Shown: one piece after another, positions 61,028 through 64,000 of the stretch
How the letters are laid out: every line of letters starts with the position of its first letter
Numbering within the stretch: position 1 is the stretch's first letter
Origin: Baylisascaris procyonis
Taxonomy: Eukaryota; Nematoda; Chromadorea; Rhabditida; Ascarididae
Assembly: GCA_037389465.1 (NCBI GenBank)
Contig: JAZARR010000111.1
Span: forward strand, 1-64,000
Direction of reading: 5' to 3'
DNA: 64,000 nt
Made by a program: the position numbers and the translations under genes
Notes under the pieces: generated by a model
The model's database searches: none
What the model saw: the letters and a program-made list of their open reading frames with translations, nothing else
Told to the model about the DNA's origin: nothing

Positions 61028-61291
61028 TCCATTCGAAATTTCTTTCCGTTGTAATAAATTCGAAGAAAACAAGAAAACGCAGCGTACATATGTCCCATGG
61101 GCACGGCGATTTTATAAAAAATTTGTTTAAAAAATGACCTAAAAGCATACTTAAATTTGGCAAGATCGAAAACAAACTATACAAGTTGAAACATAACATA
61201 GAAAACAACTAGAAACTCTCAAAGCCACAAAGAGACGAGGTTGAAATTTGTCACAGAGTACGGCAATATGATCAGCGTAAGAGTGGCCATT

Positions 61292-63444
61292 TTACAATCC
61301 ATCGTATTTGGGACCGCCGCCACCTGAAATGCTTTCTTATCGATGATGTTTAACTGTTCCAAATTGCGTCTTTTTTTGAAGCTAGAACAAGGTGCAAGTA
61401 TTCATTGAAGTGCTGTATGCAATTCTCGCATCCTTTCAGTTTCCGCTCTCTTCCAGATGAATAATTCCATCTAATCGCATATGCGATGCACCCTATCTCT
61501 TTCTGGATGTGCTATTTAGAAGGAAGAAGGATATAAAATGAAGACAGGGAGTAAAAATTAAACGAAGCTAGCGGTACGATCTAAGCTACTTATATTTGAT
61601 GTAACAGCGATGGGAACGAGATAGGAGACGTTACTCCCCGTTTTGGGGAATTTTTGTGTTTAGTTGTTTTAGGTGGTCAAATTTACAGGGAGATCGCTTC
61701 CATTCAACGTCTGTTTTTACTTTTTTTAAAGAATCTGTGACGCTTCAAAGTTCTGCGTGACAAACTCCCTAATAGACTGCTGCATTCGCAAAACTGCGTA
61801 TAGCTGTCTACTACTTTTTTCGTGAAACATAAAGAAAGTAGAGCACGTATGAATCCACTTCCATTCAACCTGACTGAAAGTAGAAAGCATAAAACGAAGC
61901 TAGCTCATTTTCCAGAACGGCATGGAAAAAGGAAGGAACGAGAACAGTAAAGAAGAAAAACTCAAAAAATGGCACACTTTCTGATCGAAAAAGAACCCAG
62001 GAGTGTTGTCTATTGAAAGGAAAACTCAGCTGCCTAACGTATTTAATAAATGCTAAAACACCCCTACGCATTCAGAAAGAAGCTACAATGCTCGTTGTGT
62101 AATATAACAGAACATCCACCAACCATTACCTTTAAGGGTAAATCAAAGTCGGTTTGACCTCAATTTAGAGACAAACTAGGAAATTCTCCCCAAATCTTGG
62201 CATGGAAGTAAAATCATTCCATTGTTTTCACAGCGAAATCCTTGAAAGTATGTCTATTTCCGTTTTACGTTGAGAAATATGATCGTACAAAAAACTTATT
62301 TCGCCCCCTAAAAATAGTGAACATACCAAAAACTTGAAGAGAATATTTACGAGACACAAGACATCGCAGCTGTGCAGCAGCGTATCCCCTTTTACTATGA
62401 GATCGTGATTTCAGACTTCAAGCCATTAAGAGCAGTAACAGTCTACTACCAGCTGAAGCTACCAAACCGCTCAAAAACTCTCACAACCCCGTACATGTCG
62501 TTTGTTCATCAATGCAAATACCAAAAATCATGTAAAAAGAAGTTGAATGTCAGCGAAAGCGCAGTCACGTTTCCTAAGAAACAAATGTATTACAGCTGCA
62601 ATAAGTGATGACATGGAAACTTGCCTTCCGGAGCAACCCAAACGATATTCTGCGTTGGGTCTTTGATATCGCATGTCTTACAGTGAATGCAGTTCAGTGC
62701 ATTGATCTGCAATCGCTTCTCGCTTGGCTTTGTCTCCCTGTCAACAAACTCGTACACACCTGAAAACAATCGAAAAAGATGACCAAACATACTATGCATA
62801 AATAAAAACGTAATCCCTTGGCACATTCTCCGCTTCACTCCACTGCCCGGCGGCCTGGGAAAAATTCCTCACGTGTTTCACAGAAATAGGTCCTCTGCCT
62901 CATTTGCCAAAACTTACTCATTTGGTTGCTGGCAAACAGTAACAGGATATGTGTGAAGGTCCGCCGGGATAAAAGTAACAATATGTAGAGCAGATAAAAA
63001 GCGCAACGTGCGAATAGAAGCAGTTTTATGAGGAAAAAAGTTTGCAAAGCAGAAGTCAGAGCGATAAAAACTTTTTTGTCGCCCATTTGATTTCGTTGAA
63101 AAGAAATCGTTGGATAGTTTCCTTATAGGTCCTACTCTGACATGACAACAAATGAGAAGCTTTTCTTTCAATGTCAAATTTGTGAACTATTCTTCCAAAT
63201 CCCAAAGGAAGCTAAAAAGTTATCCCAGAAGCTCAAAACAAAGATGTGACCACTTACCCGCAGGACAAAACCTCGCCTCGGGACCCGCAAATTTAGCCAG
63301 GTTAACAGTTTCAGGTATATCGTCGTCCTTCAGCGTCAAATGACATGGTTGGTTCTCCTCATGGTTAGTTCCAGACAACGCAACCGAAGTCAGCAAATCG
63401 AAAGTGATTTTCCCATCCGGCTTTGGATATTCAATTGGTTTATG
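61292..63444 (-). CDS. let-721: Electron-transfer-flavoprotein:ubiquinone oxidoreductase (ETF-QO/ETFDH), C-terminal part, 3 exons
   Basis: Minus-strand exons in coding order: 63258-63444, 62625-62759 and 61292-61323 (TAA). Phases join exactly, giving about 117 residues. Family knowledge: a mitochondrial inner-membrane flavoprotein with a [4Fe-4S] cluster that moves electrons from ETF to ubiquinone. The visible part holds [34 protein letters not shown], then RFCPAGVYEFV and [13 protein letters not shown]. These supply all four expected iron-sulfur cysteines (the FCPAG Cys and the three of CxxCxxC). The protein ends [10 protein letters not shown], close to the usual family terminus. The donor after VAPEG is GC (GCAAGT), making intron 61324-62624 a GC-AG intron. 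Without the 32-nt last exon, reading would run into the intron. The FAD-binding and quinone-binding N-terminal parts lie right of the window. Confidence 0.95.
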
Positions 63445-64000
63445 CTAAAAATGATTAACATAAAACATTAACCAACGTGCATATCATCAATTAAAATCCA
63501 CGTTCTCCATCTCTGTTCCTCAATAGACAACAAAAACAACAAAAACTATTTCCGGCGGGATCCAACAAAAACTTATCCATCATAATTCACAATGACATGC
63601 AAATGAACGAATGATCAACAGCTTCCTTAATCATGCACTATTGAACATGAGGAATGATCTACACGACTGAAGGTAATGGTAAACGATGGTAAATATATTT
63701 TAACAACAGCAATTACTTTTTCGCTTCAAAGTGATGGGAGATTATAAAAAGACTGAAAATACGAAACAACGAGGGCTGAGAAATGGAAAAAAATGAATCG
63801 GACATGCACGTTGAGATGCAATCGCATAAATTACTGAAATATGGGTTAAATTTTGGGAACTTTTCAAAATATTATAAGCAGCAGTTTTACGTGCAAAAAA
63901 CCTAAGTGATCGTATGAAATCGATCAGTGCAATATATGGGAATAAACAGGGCTAGCCTCAACGATACGTTAAATATTGAAAACATCATAATCGTAACTAT
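63445..64000 (-). other. Probable intron of the ETFDH gene running off the window
   Basis: The exon at 63258-63444 begins after a TTTTAG acceptor in phase 0. No upstream coding exon was recognised before the window edge, so this stretch is read as intron. Confidence 0.6.

Larger units (their letters stand above)
55537..61291. other. Convergent intergenic region between GALNT and ETFDH
   Basis: The two flanking genes point towards each other, so both 3' untranslated regions lie here. No further exons were recognised. The 89-codon frame at 56823-57092 is thymine-rich low complexity. A G12 run is at 58893-58904. I saw no repeats with clear termini. Confidence 0.45.

Overview
The window looks like a nematode nuclear genome. 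It is AT-rich, its short exons are split by introns ending mostly in TTTCAG-like acceptors, and it carries three metazoan metabolic genes whose protein fragments read most like nematode family members. No bacterial-type operons, CRISPR arrays, rRNA or tRNA were seen. From memory, the Caenorhabditis counterparts of the three genes (an ACSL-type acs gene, gly-5 and let-721) all lie on chromosome III, so this may be part of the conserved chromosome III linkage group. That is inference from memory, not a search.

Layout. (1) 193-2870 (+): the last four coding exons of a long-chain acyl-CoA synthetase of the ACSL3/4 type, with the 5' part off the left edge. (2) 2871-37338: about 34 kb with no gene I can defend. 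It holds microsatellites, short tandem duplications, minisatellites, G/purine tracts and one well-delimited Penelope-like retroelement at 29637-31150. That element has inverted pLTR-like arms, a truncated RT plus GIY-YIG reading frame with two frameshifts, and a 12-bp target-site duplication. (3) 37339-55536 (+): a complete 14-exon polypeptide N-acetylgalactosaminyltransferase (GALNT, gly-5-like, 649 aa). It has an N-terminal membrane anchor, a GT-A catalytic domain and a three-repeat ricin-type lectin domain. Its second intron holds a ~1.4 kb inverted-repeat structure whose two ~380-bp arms each carry a TATA-like box pointing inward. (4) 55537-61291: convergent intergenic DNA without recognisable genes. 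(5) 61292-63444 (-): the last three coding exons of electron-transfer-flavoprotein ubiquinone oxidoreductase (ETFDH/let-721), including a GC-AG intron and a 32-nt final exon. Its 5' part is off the right edge.

The genes are not an operon. ACSL activates fatty acids and ETFDH passes electrons from fatty-acid and amino-acid oxidation to ubiquinone, so both touch lipid metabolism. The GALNT starts mucin-type O-glycosylation in the Golgi. All exon boundaries were read by eye from splice signals, phase continuity and family motifs. None was checked against transcripts or databases.
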